A DNA stretch of 64,000 nucleotides from Vibrio agarivorans (lineage in GTDB: Bacteria > Pseudomonadota > Gammaproteobacteria > Enterobacterales > Vibrionaceae): contig NZ_JAUFQF010000004.1 in NCBI RefSeq assembly GCF_030409635.1, positions 2,142,241 through 2,206,240 on the forward strand, written 5' to 3'. The notes under the pieces were generated by a model. It was not told the origin of the DNA. It did no database searches and saw only the letters and a list, made by a program, of their open reading frames with translations. Below, piece by piece: positions 17,386-25,832 of this stretch. The stretch's first letter is position 1. Each line of letters starts with the position of its first letter. The position numbers were made by a program, and so were the translations under genes.

Positions 17386-18500
17386 AGTAGCTCCAATAAC
17401 CAATCAACAAACAAGGCGCGAGATGCCCAGCTTTCTGACTCTACCGTCCCGGGTCGAGTTTGAACCAGGCGAGGATACTGACGCAGCGCAGTGATGAACT
17501 CGTCGGTACTATTCACTTGATTCAACTGGTTTTCATAAGTTTTAGCTGCAGGAAAGGGTGTGTTGATAACAGGTTTTCCAGTAGCGATATATTCGAGTAG
17601 CTTCAACGGGCTACAGGCACGAATTTGTTCGTTATCTTTAAAGGGTAGTAGGCTTACGTCCCAATGTTGACTATATTTTGGCAACTCATAGTGAGGCTTA
17701 GGTCCAAGCACGTGAATATTGGGTAAATCAGCCAGCGGATTGTAGCGTAGCTCATTTTTTCCGATAAATACGAAGTTCCATCCAGGCAGTGCCTTTGCTG
17801 CAGCATTGATCATGTCGTAATCAAGCCACTCGGATAAACTGCCGTAAAACCCAGCAATAGGTTTGCCCTGAGGTAAATCAGTAGCACGCTCTACTGGCGT
17901 TGTGAAACGGTTATAATCCACACCGTGACGCAGAACGTGAGTTTTGCTTTGTGGGAACTTACCACTGATATTTTGACTAGCTGCAAGAATAATATTCGCT
18001 TGCTGCGCCATATGGGTTTCATGTTCACTTACTGTGTCGTGGTCAACCCCGGCGAGTGAGTTGAAGTCATCACCACAGTAGTAGACAACTGCAGCTTCAT
18101 TCAAACTTCCACATAAGTCAGCCGCTGTAGGCAGAGAAGACCATAAAATGGGATTTTCAATCCGATATTTCTCAAGCAGTGGCTTTAATTGTGTCAGCAT
18201 CATGGTTTTAGCCAGTTGGCGTTCCCAAGTGTGCTTGGGAGCCGGAATGGTACGTAGGTTGACCACTTTAATGTTGTCAGGCGTTGCCACTTTAGCGGAT
18301 GAGTGGACAAAATCTTGCTTACCTTTTCCAAGTGCTTTATCAACGACACGTTTCGCGTCGTTCACGCACAAGCGAGGTTTACGCAGACCAATAGAGTTGA
18401 CCCAAAGCACCTTGCGCTCTTTGTTCAGGTTAGAGATCAAGTGCTGTGTGCTAGACGGAAGACCACCAAAATCTTCGCCGAATACGATGAGATCACGCAT
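17382..18500 (-). CDS. sypN: Glycosyltransferase (SypN-like)
   Basis: A 372-residue GT-B-fold glycosyltransferase. Seen are the N-terminal VFGEDFGGLPSSTQHL segment, the central GFYGSLSEWLDYDMI, and the donor-binding ACSPLKLLEYIATGKPVINTPFP. No membrane segment. The ATG has a strong GAGGAGG site and overlaps the sypM stop by 8 bases. It is co-transcribed in sypM-N-O. Confidence 0.82.
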   Translation of the reverse strand: MRDLIVFGEDFGGLPSSTQHLISNLNKERKVLWVNSIGLRKPRLCVNDAKRVVDKALGKGKQDFVHSSAKVATPDNIKVVNLRTIPAPKHTWERQLAKTMMLTQLKPLLEKYRIENPILWSSLPTAADLCGSLNEAAVVYYCGDDFNSLAGVDHDTVSEHETHMAQQANIILAASQNISGKFPQSKTHVLRHGVDYNRFTTPVERATDLPQGKPIAGFYGSLSEWLDYDMINAAAKALPGWNFVFIGKNELRYNPLADLPNIHVLGPKPHYELPKYSQHWDVSLLPFKDNEQIRACSPLKLLEYIATGKPVINTPFPAAKTYENQLNQVNSTDEFITALRQYPRLVQTRPGTVESESWASRALFVDWLLELL

Positions 18501-19236
18501 AATGAGCCTCCTCTTGCATAGAGCTTGGCTCTAGAGTTTTTATCACCTTGGCTGGCGTTCCACCTGCAATAACGTAAGGGGGGATGTCTTGGGTCACGAC
18601 ACTGCCTGCGGCGATAATCGCTCCTTCACCAATGGTGACACCCGCTTTGACAATCACATTGGTGGCTAACCAACAGTCTTTTTTCAGAACGATATCGCCG
18701 ATTTGATCAATATCGTCGGGTTCTCCAGCAGCACGGCGCTGGGCATCAAGAGGGTGGCCAGAATAGCCAAAGAGGTTAGCGCGTCCCGCGATTCTTACGT
18801 TGTCTTCGATGATGACCTTGGTACCCACCGCAATAGTCGTTTGCCAACCTATCCCGACATTGTTGCCGATCTGCAGTGTCGGTGAGTGGCAATGACCACT
18901 TGCAGAAAACGTAGTTTGACCGGAGATTCGACAATCGTTGCCCACATCAATGTTGAGTGGGCCCGAGATAAAGGGCATACCGGCATACAGATACAGCTTG
19001 TCACCACAATGGGTGCAGCGTCCACGAAATGCTGGGGTTTGGATAAGAACCCTAATGAGGTTGCTCCAGCTGTCTCGTCCGGCAGTGTACAGTGTGTACA
19101 GCGCTTGATTGACGACTTTTGGATAGCGAATATCACAAACACGCAGCGTTTTCGCGAGGTGAAACATTTTTTGTGCTGTAGGGCTGTCGCTCTCTTTCAG
19201 CCAACGTTTGAGTTGCATTACTGGGGCATAATTCAT
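18493..19236 (-). CDS. sypM: Hexapeptide-repeat acetyltransferase (SypM-like)
   Basis: About 247 residues. The left-handed beta-helix repeats (IIEDNVRIAGR..., VIVKAGVTIGEGAIIAAGSVVTQDIPP) and the terminal AGGTPAKVIK are typical of sugar O- or N-acetyltransferases that use acetyl-CoA. A CTHCGDKLYLY segment at about 75-90 has two close Cys. The ATG at 19236 has GAGGAC at good spacing, whereas the GTG two codons earlier overlaps that site. First gene of the sypM-N-O operon. Confidence 0.85.
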   Translation of the reverse strand: MNYAPVMQLKRWLKESDSPTAQKMFHLAKTLRVCDIRYPKVVNQALYTLYTAGRDSWSNLIRVLIQTPAFRGRCTHCGDKLYLYAGMPFISGPLNIDVGNDCRISGQTTFSASGHCHSPTLQIGNNVGIGWQTTIAVGTKVIIEDNVRIAGRANLFGYSGHPLDAQRRAAGEPDDIDQIGDIVLKKDCWLATNVIVKAGVTIGEGAIIAAGSVVTQDIPPYVIAGGTPAKVIKTLEPSSMQEEAHYA

Positions 19237-19333
19237 CGTCACGTCCTCTATGTGTTATGGAACGGGTGTCGGACGCAAATTGAAAAGCTGTTCTCAATTT
19301 GGAATCCAAAAACTCCCGGATTACTAAGGACGT

Positions 19334-19349
19334 TTCATATTGTGTGCCA
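19334..19349 (-). promoter_or_regulatory. Sigma-54 promoter of sypM
   Basis: The minus strand reads TGGCAC-ACAAT-ATGAA. The -24 half is perfect, but the -12 half has GA instead of GC, so it should be the weakest of the six. A TTCTCAATTTGGAAT half-site lies downstream at 19291. Confidence 0.65.
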
Positions 19350-19387
19350 ATAAAAATACGTTTAATTTTCAGTTATTTATATTAACG

Positions 19388-20758
19388 TTAATTTGTTTTC
19401 TCATTCTGAGAATCTTTTTGAACGATGGTTGAGATGGAAATGATGAGCGCAGCGAGGATATAAATGGGCCAAACAAAGCCTTGAGTGAGGAAGGTACCTG
19501 AGACAATCGTCCCCATTAAGCCTGCGAACACGGCCTTGGCTGCAGAGACTAAATAAGGAGAGGGGGATTGTTGTTGATTGAGCAAGTTGAGGGACTGCTT
19601 GGCGGTTCTGGCGAGTGATACAATCAGTGTGACAAAAATAATCAGCCCTAAGATACCGGTTTCAGCCAAAACACCAAACCACGTACTGTGGACAGCATGG
19701 TTGAGCCCGTCCCAATGAGAGCTGTAAAAATAATAATTGAAGTAGAAGTTATTTAGGCCAACTCCCGTTAGGGGATTACCCAGTGCCATGCGAGCGGCCG
19801 CTTCCCATGCGTAGATACGCCCCATTGCAGAGGCATCAATCCCTTCTTCTGCTGCGCCTCCGGAAGCACGGTCAGAAATACCAGCTGCAACATACAGAAA
19901 CGCGATACCGGCGACGGCAATAAAAGCCAGCAAGGTTTTCGATTTGATCGATTGCTGCATAAAAACGCCATACACTGTAAGCATGCCTAGCAGACCACCA
20001 CGGCTTTGGGTTTCGATAATAGCAAGTGACAGAGAGGCGGCGACTAACAAACCAAACGCTCTTGGAGCAAGCCCTAAACGGGTATTGAATAAGAAACTGA
20101 CCGAGAATGCGAGTGGAAACAGCAGTACGAGCGCAAGATCGTTCGGGTCTCCGAGCATTGAACCAATGTTGCGCCCGATAGTGACGCGTGAACCCTCTAC
20201 TAAACCGATGCCAGCTTGTGCGTTATAAATCGCGACTCCTGCCACCAGCAAGCCCGCCCAGACGATAAGCCAGCATGTTTGAGAAAGCTGCTCTTTGTTG
20301 TTAACGATCCAGATAATTGCCAACGTCATAATAATGATTTTCCAGTACACCGATTTGAACGACGTAATGGCAATGCCACGATTTGAGGCAAACACAAGCC
20401 CGACAGCGACCAGTACCCAAAATATTACTAACCACTTCATTGAATGATGCCAATAGAGAGGTAGGGTGCGACTGATAAAGGCGTGCCAGCACAGTGATGC
20501 CAGTGCTCCGAGTGATAGCAACAATGGGAGCTTGAACGGCATAAGCTGTGGAATCACTTCGTGTATTCGGAAAAAAGAGAACACAACGAAAAGTATCACG
20601 AACCAAAAAAGGTGACGAATCACGACCAAAATAGCGATGGGTAGCGCGCACAGAACAATAACAAGCGCAGGGTGCGGCACTAATATCCATGCTGCGCCCA
20701 CTATGAAAATAAAGAGCAGCGTTAAAAGGGGGGCAGGCGTGAACAATGAGTGATTCAT
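19388..20758 (-). CDS. sypL: Wzy-type polymerase / O-antigen ligase family protein (SypL-like)
   Basis: A 456-residue inner-membrane protein with ten or more helices and the large periplasmic loop of the Wzy_C (O-antigen ligase) family: ETQSRGGLLGM, then AWEAAARMALGNPLTGVGLNNF and HAVHSTWFGVLAETG. It joins repeat units to a polymer in the periplasm. The ATG overlaps the sypK stop (ATGA). It is the last gene of the sypI-J-K-L operon. Confidence 0.87.
   Translation of the reverse strand: MNHSLFTPAPLLTLLFIFIVGAAWILVPHPALVIVLCALPIAILVVIRHLFWFVILFVVFSFFRIHEVIPQLMPFKLPLLLSLGALASLCWHAFISRTLPLYWHHSMKWLVIFWVLVAVGLVFASNRGIAITSFKSVYWKIIIMTLAIIWIVNNKEQLSQTCWLIVWAGLLVAGVAIYNAQAGIGLVEGSRVTIGRNIGSMLGDPNDLALVLLFPLAFSVSFLFNTRLGLAPRAFGLLVAASLSLAIIETQSRGGLLGMLTVYGVFMQQSIKSKTLLAFIAVAGIAFLYVAAGISDRASGGAAEEGIDASAMGRIYAWEAAARMALGNPLTGVGLNNFYFNYYFYSSHWDGLNHAVHSTWFGVLAETGILGLIIFVTLIVSLARTAKQSLNLLNQQQSPSPYLVSAAKAVFAGLMGTIVSGTFLTQGFVWPIYILAALIISISTIVQKDSQNEKTN
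19398..19412. promoter_or_regulatory. TTCTCA palindrome (predicted SypG enhancer), sypM
   Basis: TTCTCA-TTC-TGAGAA is perfect and lies inside the last codons of sypL, about 80 bases upstream of the predicted sypM RNA start. Here the site shapes the C-terminal sequence of SypL. Confidence 0.8.
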
Positions 20759-22197
20759 AGCGATTTGCTGCTCGGTCTTGAAAAGAGGTTTAGATGAGCA
20801 TTAACTCTGGGTGCAACAACCCAAAGGACACTAGCACAGGAGATAAACCAAACCACAATTAGGCTAAGCACAGACTCAAGTTGATGTAGGAGATACATGC
20901 CAACCAAGGTTGCTAGTATCATAAATCCCACCCTATGAATCCTATATGGCATAGGAAAATTACGCTGGCTGAAATAGAAAATTGAGCCGGCTCTTAGGAG
21001 TTGAGCCGCACCGATAGTAATGATGATACTCCAAATCCCAAATTGATAAGTGAGCGCGAGGCAAAGCAGTGCAGCGCAGGCTGTAACTAGGTTAATATAG
21101 AATAACGTGCTGGTTTTCTTCTGCTTCAAAAGCCCTAAATTGACGAGCTCGCAGACCTCTTTCCCTAATACCATGAACAGGGCTCCTATTAGCAACTGTG
21201 ACGCTGGCGTATAGGTATCGGTCAGTATAAATTCCAGTGCCCACTGTCCAAACAAACTGATGCTAAGAGCCAGTAAACAAATGTATGCGATACCTTTTTC
21301 AGTAATTCTAGTCGCATTTTCTGGGTTTGAATCGAGCATCGCAAAACGCTTGGGCATCCACCACATCCCAAAAGGTTGCACTAGGATACACATTGCTAAA
21401 GCAAACTTAGCCGCAATCGCATAGTGGCCGAGAGTGGTGAATGACTCACCTTCAAGAATAAACCAACGCTCTGCGCCGTTGAGCCCAAATGCACACAAAC
21501 CAGAGAGCATAATTGGAGCCGTGTATCGCAACGACGTTTTAATGAAAAGTGCTGGCGGTAACTGAAAACGTAACTGACTGGTTTTTACCACCCAAACCAA
21601 TTGCAAAAGGTGGGCGATAAATCCGGAAGCCAGTACACCCTCAATACCATATCCGAGATCGATGCTGATAAGAACTAAAGTGACTTGCAGTGTGCTTGTC
21701 ATTATGCAAATCAAACTGAAAATACGTGCTCGGTCTTGCATTCTGAGCCATGCCAGTGACATGGCCAATGCGCCCTCGATGGTCAAAGAGCCGAACAAAA
21801 TAAGAACAGGTTTTTTCTCTAGTTCCCACTCTGTTGGCCACTCACTTGTTGCGATAAGTACCAAGAAAAAGAGACCCGCGATAAACGAGAATAGAAATGT
21901 AAGAGTAAACAGTTGGTTAGCAATATGTTTTTGTTCACTGCCTTTGGCCTCGCCCGCAAAACGGTATAGCGCTTCGTGCAAGGCGACGGAGAAGAGAATG
22001 CCCATTAACGCACCAGTGACGGCCAATATCTCGAGTTGGCCCATTTCATTTGGGGCAAGGTAGCGCGTGATGATAGGCAGCATGATGAGCGACAGGCCTT
22101 TCATGAAGAACAGTGCTACGGCATAGCTCGCCATAGCACCCGTTTGCGAGTGAAAGAGTGTAGCTAAACGGCCCGTTGCTGATTTGCTTGCTGACAT
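20755..22197 (-). CDS. sypK: Oligosaccharide flippase (Wzx, SypK-like)
   Basis: A 480-residue protein with about 12-14 membrane helices and the polysaccharide biosynthesis (MOP/PST) family N-terminus (FFMKGLSLIMLPIITRYLAPNEMGQLEILAV). It flips the lipid-linked repeat unit across the inner membrane. The start overlaps the sypJ stop by one base (TAATG). Confidence 0.88.
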   Translation of the reverse strand: MSASKSATGRLATLFHSQTGAMASYAVALFFMKGLSLIMLPIITRYLAPNEMGQLEILAVTGALMGILFSVALHEALYRFAGEAKGSEQKHIANQLFTLTFLFSFIAGLFFLVLIATSEWPTEWELEKKPVLILFGSLTIEGALAMSLAWLRMQDRARIFSLICIMTSTLQVTLVLISIDLGYGIEGVLASGFIAHLLQLVWVVKTSQLRFQLPPALFIKTSLRYTAPIMLSGLCAFGLNGAERWFILEGESFTTLGHYAIAAKFALAMCILVQPFGMWWMPKRFAMLDSNPENATRITEKGIAYICLLALSISLFGQWALEFILTDTYTPASQLLIGALFMVLGKEVCELVNLGLLKQKKTSTLFYINLVTACAALLCLALTYQFGIWSIIITIGAAQLLRAGSIFYFSQRNFPMPYRIHRVGFMILATLVGMYLLHQLESVLSLIVVWFISCASVLWVVAPRVNAHLNLFSRPSSKSL

Positions 22198-23372
22198 TAC
22201 AATTCTCCCAGTTTGTGCGACCTGTGGTTGGTGACGTTACCTTGCATTGCTTGGGCGATATCACGATAGGTGTCGCTGGCTTTATACTGGTTTGCAATTT
22301 TCTGACCATTTTTACCGACTTTTTGGCAGGTACTGAGATTTCGGCATATGTGTTCAAGAATTTGGTTCAAGCTATCTGCATCATTCTGGCGATATTTGAA
22401 ACATGTGAACCCGTGTTGAAGTTTGTGATCCCAGTAGGCACCATCAGCGGGGATCACCACAATCAGCCCTGCTGCTAACGCCTCCAAAGTTGACAAGCCA
22501 AAAGGTTCGTATTGACTAGTGGATACGTATATATCGCTAGCTGCTCTGAGCTCATCGAGTTGCGAGGGGGAGCGATGCCAGTGACTGTTTTCAAGCGCGA
22601 CAGGGGCTTGGCATACCTCTGCTGATGTTTTTTCGGGCTTGATATAGCAAATGGTGCTGTGTAGGTGCTGACTAAGTTCGTGACGCTGTAACGAATTTAC
22701 GAGTAAGTCGAGTCCTTTCCATTTCAAAAGTGATGCTGCCCAAAATACAGTTGGGTGGTGCCAATCTTTGTTCTCATGTCTGTCTGTTGGCCATTGGGAG
22801 CGCGGTATACCATTGACAAACGGATGAAAATGCTTAGGTAGCTCTGCGAATGGTGTTGCTAACGTTGTGATTAGTGATGGTTTTGCAGACTCAAGATAGA
22901 AGGTTGGATGGCCTTGAGACAAGCACCATTTTGATGCTCGGCTTTTACCAACGGGGCCATGAACAAGCTGCACGGCAGGCAGGCGAATTACAAAAGCGAG
23001 TAGGTAGCCCGCGAGATCAACACCCGGGCCAGATGCTAAAATAATTTTGCTCGGTAGCTGCCAGTAGCGTGTACACAACGCCAGCGTATAGATCACCAGC
23101 ATCATAAGCAGATAACACTGTTTTAACCAGTAAAGTGCCCCTTGAGTATGCCTCGCTAGGGACTGTGGTAAAGGCAGCTGAGACACACTGATCGATAGGT
23201 TGACATTGACTACCGTCTCTTTGAGCGCCCAGCTCTTAGGATGAGAAGAGATCACATGAAAGTGGATATTCTCATCGGCCTGCTCCATTGCGTTGAGCGT
23301 TGCGACTTTTGAGCCTCCATGGAATGGGATAGGATCGTAGACAATGACATGTTGTTGATTAACAGTTTTCAT
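22197..23372 (-). CDS. sypJ: Family 4 glycosyltransferase (SypJ-like)
   Basis: A 391-residue GT-B enzyme. N-terminal PIPFHGGSKVATL, a hydrophobic patch at about 85-105 that may touch the membrane, WAASLLKWKGLDLLV, and STSQYEPFGLSTLEALAAGLIVVIP with the donor-binding Glu residues. It overlaps sypI by 14 bases. Confidence 0.85.
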   Translation of the reverse strand: MKTVNQQHVIVYDPIPFHGGSKVATLNAMEQADENIHFHVISSHPKSWALKETVVNVNLSISVSQLPLPQSLARHTQGALYWLKQCYLLMMLVIYTLALCTRYWQLPSKIILASGPGVDLAGYLLAFVIRLPAVQLVHGPVGKSRASKWCLSQGHPTFYLESAKPSLITTLATPFAELPKHFHPFVNGIPRSQWPTDRHENKDWHHPTVFWAASLLKWKGLDLLVNSLQRHELSQHLHSTICYIKPEKTSAEVCQAPVALENSHWHRSPSQLDELRAASDIYVSTSQYEPFGLSTLEALAAGLIVVIPADGAYWDHKLQHGFTCFKYRQNDADSLNQILEHICRNLSTCQKVGKNGQKIANQYKASDTYRDIAQAMQGNVTNHRSHKLGEL

Positions 23373-24612
23373 AGCTCGCTCCTCGATTTAAAAAACGTGC
23401 AACGACATGTTTGCGAAAGAGCGTCTTGATAGGGCGTAGGCAGCGTGCAATAACGCCAAATATAGTTCGATGTTGATTCGGCTGCATAAGCACTCGTTCA
23501 TAGACTGCTTCAATGTGAGAGACATTGTTTTCCACTGAGAAGTGACGTTCTGCAAAAGCTTTTGCAGCAGTCGCAAGCTCTTGACCATAGTCAGGGTCAT
23601 AAATAATAGAGCTAGCAAGATGAGTGATGTGATCAACGGCGTCTTTGGTATTGGGATACAACAAGCCCGTCTCACGATCTTTAACCACTTCGACAATGCC
23701 GCCAGTAGCAGGTGCGATAACCGGTAAACCTGCGAGAGCAGCTTCGACGATAACTAAACCAAACGCTTCACTGCGCGCACCACTGATAAACATGTCAGCC
23801 CCGCCATGTAACCATGAAGCGACATTGTCTTGCTCACCGACGAGGTGAACGTAGTCTTGCATGTGAATGGCATCAGCAAATTGCTCAAGTAGCACTAGGT
23901 TCTCTCCGCCACCAATGATGACTAAGTGGCAGTCAATGTGTTGTGCTCGTAGGTGAAAAAGGCTAGAGATAAGGCGGTCAAAGCCTTTGCGCTCGATCAG
24001 TGAACCAATGCTGAGAATGATTTTGGCCTCGGGGTTGATGCCTAGTTGTTGTCGGATGTCTAGAGTCTCGATATCGTCAGCATTTTGAGCAGGTACGCCA
24101 TTATGAATGACGTGCAAGCGATGTTTACCATAACCTTCATCAAGTAAAGACTGACTCACCGCGTGACTAACAGTAATGATATTAGGCACGGCATGCAGAC
24201 CTAAAGTAAAACGGTCATGAAGGTTATATTCACAATGTAATTGAGCGACCATTGGGGTATGCGTTGTGCGTGCTGCCATTGACATCCATTGGCAAGGCGC
24301 TCCGCTATTTACATGAATTAAGTTGATGTGATATTTGCGGATGAGATAACGCGCTTTGTTATAAAGTACGCACCATTCGCTCCAGTCTAATTTTCTTTGA
24401 CCAGAATAAAGCGAGACTAAGGTTGGAAACTCGGTTTCCTCTACACGGATCTGGTTAGCGTTTGCGTAGTTTGCTAGTGCAGGATTATTTGTCCACACAA
24501 CGGGTTCATAACGGTCATCAAGAGATTCAATCATGTTCATTAGGCATACTTCGCTGCCTCGGATCCAATTATCGCCATAATGAACAATAAGGAGTTGGAT
24601 TTTCTTATTCAT
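23359..24612 (-). CDS. sypI: Family 4 glycosyltransferase (SypI-like)
   Basis: A 417-residue GT-B enzyme. VHYGDNWIRGSEVCLMNMI at the N-terminus, LSIGSLIERKGFDRLI, and SGARSEAFGLVIVEAALAGLPVIAP. The basic C-terminal tail (about 385-417) may bind the membrane. A GGAG site precedes the ATG. First gene of sypI-J-K-L, behind a good sigma-54 promoter with three enhancer sites. Confidence 0.86.
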   Translation of the reverse strand: MNKKIQLLIVHYGDNWIRGSEVCLMNMIESLDDRYEPVVWTNNPALANYANANQIRVEETEFPTLVSLYSGQRKLDWSEWCVLYNKARYLIRKYHINLIHVNSGAPCQWMSMAARTTHTPMVAQLHCEYNLHDRFTLGLHAVPNIITVSHAVSQSLLDEGYGKHRLHVIHNGVPAQNADDIETLDIRQQLGINPEAKIILSIGSLIERKGFDRLISSLFHLRAQHIDCHLVIIGGGENLVLLEQFADAIHMQDYVHLVGEQDNVASWLHGGADMFISGARSEAFGLVIVEAALAGLPVIAPATGGIVEVVKDRETGLLYPNTKDAVDHITHLASSIIYDPDYGQELATAAKAFAERHFSVENNVSHIEAVYERVLMQPNQHRTIFGVIARCLRPIKTLFRKHVVARFLNRGASYENC

Positions 24613-24693
24613 AGTGTTCTCCTCGTGATGCTGATAAGCATCTCTGTAAGCCGCTACTAACCGTGCTTGTTATTTGTGAGTTACTAAGGAGAG

Positions 24694-24709
24694 AGCAAAG
24701 ACAATGCCA
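24694..24709 (-). promoter_or_regulatory. Sigma-54 promoter of sypI
   Basis: The minus strand reads TGGCAT-TGTCT-TTGCT, the best -12 half (TTGC) of the set. It lies 82 bases before the sypI ATG. Confidence 0.87.
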
Positions 24710-24761
24710 ATTAGAATAATTATTTATTAATCAGTGCCTTACGTGTCTTTGGTGGTTGTTT

Positions 24762-24776
24762 TTGTCAAAATGAGAA
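24762..24776. promoter_or_regulatory. TTCTCA-type palindrome (predicted SypG enhancer), sypI site 1
   Basis: TTGTCA-AAA-TGAGAA has one mismatch and lies about 85 bases upstream of the predicted RNA start. Confidence 0.7.
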
Positions 24777-24804
24777 TGATAAAAATAGCAAAAGGGCAGA
24801 GGGA

Positions 24805-24819
24805 TTCTTATTTTGAGAT
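24805..24819. promoter_or_regulatory. TTCTCA-type palindrome, weak (sypI site 2)
   Basis: TTCTTA-TTT-TGAGAT has one mismatch in each half and lies 43 bases from site 1. Confidence 0.45.
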
Positions 24820-24843
24820 GCTTTTTGTCTCTAAATCAGAATG

Positions 24844-24885
24844 CAAAAAAGCCACCCTTTCTCAAATTGAGATAGGGTGGCTTTA
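24844..24885 (-). terminator. Terminator of speA-speB
   Basis: The stem AAAGCCACCC/GGGTGGCTTT, extended by the inner TCTCA/TGAGA pairing, is followed by TTTTTTGC on the minus strand. It separates speAB from the sypI promoter. Confidence 0.88.
24859..24873. promoter_or_regulatory. TTCTCA palindrome inside the speB terminator (sypI site 3)
   Basis: TTCTCA-AAT-TGAGAT has one end mismatch. It forms the upper stem and loop of the speB terminator, so the same DNA may bind SypG and end the speAB transcript. Confidence 0.65.
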
Positions 24886-24901
24886 ACAACAGGATCATGG
24901 A

Positions 24902-25831
24902 TTACTTGTTTAGTGACTTACCAGCAGCCCATAGGTAGAGCATTTCCAACGCGATTGTCGCGCCAGCCAATGCAGTAATGTCACTTTGGTCATAAGCAGG
25001 GGCAACCTCAACCACATCCATTCCAACAATATTCAGCCCAACCAATTGACGCAGGATCTTCATCACCTTATCGGAGTTTAGGCCGCCAATCACAGGTGTA
25101 CCGGTTCCTGGTGCAAATGCTGGGTCAAGACAGTCGATATCGAAGGTAACGTAAACGGGTTTATCACCCACGGTCTCCTTGATTCGCGCGACAATATCGT
25201 CAACACCCAAGTCGTTGGCTCTCATCGCGTCAATCACATTAAAAGCATGATCTTCTTTATTGTATTCTGTGCGAATGCCAATCTGAATCGAGTGCTTGGC
25301 AGAAATTAACCCTTCTTTCGGCGCATGGTAGAACATGGTTCCATGGTCGTATGTGCTGCCGTTCGCATACGTATCGGTGTGCGCATCAAAGTGAATCAGT
25401 GCCATTTCACCGTACTGTTTTGCATGAGCACGCAATATCGGAAGAGTGACAAAGTGATCGCCCCCCAAACCAAGAAGTGTCTTACCGCTACGGATAATTT
25501 CGCTAGCCGCGTTTTCTAAACGGTACGTAAAATCTTCGGCATCACCGGCATCAAATACTAAGTCACCAGCGTCAACCACTTTGACTTTTTCAAACAGATT
25601 AAAGTCCCAAGGGTATTTCTTACCTTCCCACGCGAGATTCACTGACGCGCGGCGAATCGCATCAGGGCCCAAGCGTGCGCCAGAGCGGCCTGAAGTCGCG
25701 AGATCGAGTGGCAGTCCAAGAACCACCACATCTGCACTTGCATCTACCGGGTTTTGTACCGTAGGTCGACGAACAAAAGACATCGAATTTGAGTACAGTG
25801 AATAATCAGTTTTTGAGAACAAATCATTCAT
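24902..25831 (-). CDS. speB: Agmatinase (SpeB)
   Basis: A 309-residue ureohydrolase that splits agmatine to putrescine and urea. Manganese-binding motifs are all present: [33 protein letters not shown], with a late [12 protein letters not shown]. The gene starts one base after speA, so SpeA and SpeB form a two-step arginine-to-putrescine route. Located inside the syp cluster, between sypH and sypI. Confidence 0.93.
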   Translation of the reverse strand: MNDLFSKTDYSLYSNSMSFVRRPTVQNPVDASADVVVLGLPLDLATSGRSGARLGPDAIRRASVNLAWEGKKYPWDFNLFEKVKVVDAGDLVFDAGDAEDFTYRLENAASEIIRSGKTLLGLGGDHFVTLPILRAHAKQYGEMALIHFDAHTDTYANGSTYDHGTMFYHAPKEGLISAKHSIQIGIRTEYNKEDHAFNVIDAMRANDLGVDDIVARIKETVGDKPVYVTFDIDCLDPAFAPGTGTPVIGGLNSDKVMKILRQLVGLNIVGMDVVEVAPAYDQSDITALAGATIALEMLYLWAAGKSLNK

Positions 25832-25832
25832 G

